DNA from: an uncultured Atopostipes sp.
GTDB lineage: Bacteria > Bacillota > Bacilli > Lactobacillales > Carnobacteriaceae_A
Direction: 5' to 3'
Length of the DNA stretch: 7,280 nucleotides
NCBI GenBank assembly: GCA_947296835.1
Contig: CAMYQS010000067.1
Coordinates: forward strand, 1-7,280
Under the pieces are notes generated by a model. The model did not search any database. It saw only the letters and a program-made list of their open reading frames with translations, and was not told the origin of the DNA. Made by a program: the position numbers and the translations under genes. Each line of letters opens with the position of its first letter. Position 1 is the first letter of the stretch. Shown in pieces: positions 5,562-7,280 of the stretch.

Positions 5562-6086
5562 ATGGTAAAAGCAAGCTCAGAATTAGAACAAGCCGCTTTA
5601 GATCTTTTATTAGAACGTGACGTAACGATTGAAGAAATCGCAGAATTGGTTTACGATCTTCAGACGCCTTACTTACCAAACTTAACGATGGAGAATTGTA
5701 TCGATAACGTGCACGCTGTTTTGCGTAAGCGTGAAATTCAAAACGCGATTCTTACAGGAATTGAATTAGATATTCTTGCGGAGAAAAAATTATTATCAAG
5801 CCCACTACAAGAAATCATCGAAAACGATGAAGGACTATTCGGAATTGATGAAATCTTAGCTCTCGCGATTGTAAATGTATATGGTTCTATCGGTTTAACA
5901 AACTTTGGTTACTTAGACAAATTGAAACCAAAAGTAATTAACCGTCTAGACACACATAAAGACGATAACGAAGTGAACACATTCTTAGATGACATCGTCG
6001 GCGCAATCGCAGCAGCAGCCGCAAGCCGAATCGCACACGCGAACCCAACAGAAAGCTCAAAGAAACCAACAAATCCACTGGGTTAA
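5562..6086 (+). CDS. pgpA: phosphatidylglycerophosphatase A, soluble Gram-positive type (YutG)
   Basis: The family removes the phosphate from phosphatidylglycerol phosphate to give phosphatidylglycerol, the precursor of cardiolipin and a donor for lipoteichoic acid. The 174 residues match Bacillus YutG nearly throughout: ERDVTIEEIAELVYDLQ (18-34), VLRKREIQNAILTGIELD (51-68), DEGLFGIDEILALAIVNVYG and FLDDIVGAIAAAAASRIAH, the last two carrying the conserved acidic residues. It lacks the clear membrane helices of the E. coli PgpA, so it probably works at the membrane surface. The C-terminal tail after SRIAHA is short, Pro/Ser/Lys-rich and probably disordered. I chose ATG 5562 because of SD spacing. 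It is the last gene of the plus-strand unit, 30 bases after the reductase. In Bacillus, yutG is next to yutF, whose homologue is at the right end of this window. Confidence 0.92.
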   Translation: MVKASSELEQAALDLLLERDVTIEEIAELVYDLQTPYLPNLTMENCIDNVHAVLRKREIQNAILTGIELDILAEKKLLSSPLQEIIENDEGLFGIDEILALAIVNVYGSIGLTNFGYLDKLKPKVINRLDTHKDDNEVNTFLDDIVGAIAAAAASRIAHANPTESSKKPTNPLG

Positions 6087-6099
6087 TTCATTAAGTTAT

Positions 6100-6139
6100 A
6101 CAAAAGACTCCCTACTCAAACGAGTACGGAGTCTTTTGT
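6100..6139 (+). terminator. terminator of the yuiD-reductase-pgpA unit
   Basis: Arms 6100-6111 and 6128-6139 pair perfectly over 12 bp (ACAAAAGACTCC with its complement). Inside, past one C-C mismatch, TACTC and GAGTA pair around an AAAC tetraloop. The T-run (6134-6137) is inside the descending arm and continues into GTGTT. It begins 13 bases after the pgpA stop. The symmetric A/T flanks mean it may also stop minus-strand transcription. Confidence 0.88.
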
Positions 6140-6179
6140 GTTGGATAGGATGATTCGTCACTATATGAAATATGAGATT

Positions 6180-6206
6180 GAAAAAGACTCCCAAATTTCG
6201 GGAGTC
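6180..6206 (-). terminator. terminator of the HAD-lit unit
   Basis: The minus strand has GACTCCC (6200-6206), a seven-base loop and GGGAGTC (6186-6192), followed by TTTTTC (6180-6185). It begins 12 bases after the lit stop. With the hairpin at 6100-6139 it separates two converging units, and both share an AAAAGACTCCC string. Confidence 0.92.
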
Positions 6207-6218
6207 GCCTCTATCTTA

Positions 6219-6851
6219 TTATGTTAAATTTGATTGCCGTTTGCTTAAGAAGTATCCCGCTATGAAACTGCCCTCGATTAGTATGAAAGCAAAAGCGAAA
6301 CAGAGCATGAAGAATTCTTGTGGCAACACCGTAATAATCGGATCCGTTACCGGGCTAAATATCCAGGCATCGTTGTTGAACATGATTTCATGGAACATGA
6401 CAAACATCGCATCGAAATCAATTGCTAAGACCATTAGTAAAATAAATGGCACAAAGATGGCGACTTTGAATGGCTGGATTAAACGCCAAATTCCGTGGAT
6501 TCGCTTTAACGATCTGACATAGAAAAAACTCACAATACCAGATAGCAATAAAGCTGCATAATTAATGTAAAACAGAATCTTCACTTCCCAAAAGTGGAAG
6601 GCCCCACTTTCCGAAACTGGAAAATCAGGGAAGACTAAGGTGTCCACCCATGGAAAATGTAAGTATTCCATTACGGCACGATAATTGTCCATGATTTGAT
6701 CATAAGACATCCCAACTCTTTCAGGAACGTCTAACCAATTTAGTGAGAATTGATAAATCGGTGTCGCCAAAATGGTCAGTGCAATCGCTGCGGTTAAAAT
6801 GAACACAAAGATACTCGCAATGCCTAGCACATCTTTAAATTTATACTGCAT
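6219..6851 (-). CDS. lit: lipoprotein intramolecular transacylase Lit (DUF1461/TIGR01906 membrane protein)
   Basis: The family moves one acyl chain within a diacylated lipoprotein from the glycerol to the N-terminal cysteine, giving the lyso-form that weakens TLR2 recognition. The 210-residue protein has four predicted helices (about 10-34, 93-113, 128-147, 176-198). Basic stretches (RSLKRIHGIWR at 113-123 and SKRQ at the end) fall inside, so both large loops face outward. The outer loops carry the family motifs: DNYRAVMEYL (55-64), AFHFWEVK with His86 (84-91), and FHEIMFNNDAWIF with His154 (153-165), then TDPIITVLPQEFF (169-181). The two histidines match the catalytic pair reported for Bacillus cereus Lit (His85 and His157, as I recall). 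The start ATG (6849-6851) follows TAGGAG, which contains the stop codon of the upstream HAD gene, implying coupled translation. Family membership is firm, and the Lit activity is inferred from it. Confidence 0.87.
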   Translation of the reverse strand: MQYKFKDVLGIASIFVFILTAAIALTILATPIYQFSLNWLDVPERVGMSYDQIMDNYRAVMEYLHFPWVDTLVFPDFPVSESGAFHFWEVKILFYINYAALLLSGIVSFFYVRSLKRIHGIWRLIQPFKVAIFVPFILLMVLAIDFDAMFVMFHEIMFNNDAWIFSPVTDPIITVLPQEFFMLCFAFAFILIEGSFIAGYFLSKRQSNLT

Positions 6852-6860
6852 AATCGTCTC

Positions 6861-7280
6861 CTATCGGATATCCCAATCGGCTAGCGTGTCTACTACATGA
6901 GTAGCCGGCGTGGGTAAATCGGGCAAGTCTTCTTTTGACGTGAAGCCGGTTAACACGAGTAAGGTGTCGATACCGTTCCGGATTCCTGCTTGAATATCCG
7001 TTGTGTAGTTGTCACCAACCATAATAACCTCGTCTTTTTCAAGACCGATTTCTTCAAGAGCTGCATCCATAATGATCGCTTCTGGTTTCCCAACAACCGT
7101 CGCTTGTGTGCGAGTAGAAGTTTCCAAAAATGAAATAAGTGCGCCATTTCCTGGTACTAACCCACGTTCGGTTGGTAAATTCGTATCCGGGTTTGTCGCG
7201 ATGAATTTTGCGCCGTCCAAAATTAATAACGTTGCGGTTTCTAAATCGGTATACGTCACTTGTCGGTCTAAGCCCACAAC
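6861..7280 (-). CDS. yutF: HAD-IIA family sugar/nucleotide phosphatase, YutF/NagD-like (N-terminus beyond window)
   Basis: The visible 140 residues are the C-terminal part of a TIGR01457-type HAD hydrolase of about 255 residues. The reading frame stays open through base 7280, so the N-terminal DxDG nucleophile motif lies outside the window and the gene is not broken. Recognisable landmarks are VVGLDRQVTY at the visible start, FIATNPDTNLPTERGLVPGNG in the cap domain, the Lys of VGKPE (HAD motif III) and MVGDNYTTDIQAG (motif IV, metal-binding acids). It should dephosphorylate small phosphorylated metabolites in the cytoplasm, and the true substrate is unknown. Its TAG stop (6861-6863) lies inside the lit ribosome binding site, with nine bases between stop and ATG. 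YutF and PgpA homologues are also close neighbours in Bacillus. Confidence 0.92.
   Translation of the reverse strand, partial: VVGLDRQVTYTDLETATLLILDGAKFIATNPDTNLPTERGLVPGNGALISFLETSTRTQATVVGKPEAIIMDAALEEIGLEKDEVIMVGDNYTTDIQAGIRNGIDTLLVLTGFTSKEDLPDLPTPATHVVDTLADWDIR

Noticed and set aside
6172..6522. Plus-strand open frame of 116 codons opposite lit
   Set aside because: It is a shadow of the lit gene and runs across its terminator. No SD and no recognisable product.
6861..7280. Truncated pseudogene reading of the HAD phosphatase
   Set aside because: The frame is open to the last base of the window, so the missing N-terminus is an edge effect.

Overview
The window looks like chromosomal core sequence from a low-GC Gram-positive bacterium of the order Lactobacillales. 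The Carnobacteriaceae or a close relative is my guess from protein wording and gene order, not a firm placement. Shine-Dalgarno sites are strong GGAG types, promoters are sigma-A-like, intergenic DNA is AT-rich, and most proteins have obvious Bacillus counterparts (YugL/Pgi, YugI, YuiD, YumC, YutG, YutF). I see no insertion sequence, phage gene, tRNA or CRISPR array.

Left part (1-781): no protein gene. Read on the minus strand, it holds two excellent tandem promoters (TTGACA-17-TAAGAT and TTGACA-17-TACAAT). They are followed by a boxA-bearing leader that closely resembles the region ahead of 16S rRNA in lactic acid bacteria. An rRNA operon therefore probably starts just beyond base 1, pointing left. 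Between these promoters and the pgi terminator lie an AT-rich tract with several A-tracts and an unexplained pair of 30-bp direct repeats (538-608).

Middle left (782-3051, minus strand): a probable three-gene unit made of a small S1-domain RNA-binding protein (CvfD/YugI/GSP13 type), a 127-residue protein that looks like a Nudix fold without its catalytic box, and glucose-6-phosphate isomerase. An extended -10 promoter precedes it, and a hairpin sits directly against the Shine-Dalgarno site of the first gene. Next to it (3165-3847, minus strand) is a single-gene unit for a cyclophilin-type prolyl isomerase with its own promoter and terminator.

Middle right (3928-6139, plus strand): a divergent promoter drives yuiD (PAP2-like membrane protein), a YumC-type ferredoxin/flavodoxin-NADP reductase and a soluble YutG-type phosphatidylglycerophosphatase A. 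The unit ends in a long perfect hairpin.

Right end (6180-7280, minus strand): a convergent unit has a HAD-IIA (YutF/NagD-like) phosphatase, cut by the window edge, followed by a four-helix membrane protein. The latter I identify as the lipoprotein intramolecular transacylase Lit (DUF1461/TIGR01906). The Shine-Dalgarno site of lit overlaps the stop codon of the phosphatase gene, so the two are probably translationally coupled.

Taken together these are housekeeping functions: glycolysis, RNA-level control, protein folding, flavin redox, and phospholipid and lipoprotein maturation. The most novel-looking items are the degenerate Nudix-like protein, the paired repeats and palindrome upstream of the rRNA operon, the leader hairpin of the S1 gene, and an atypical C-terminus on the reductase.
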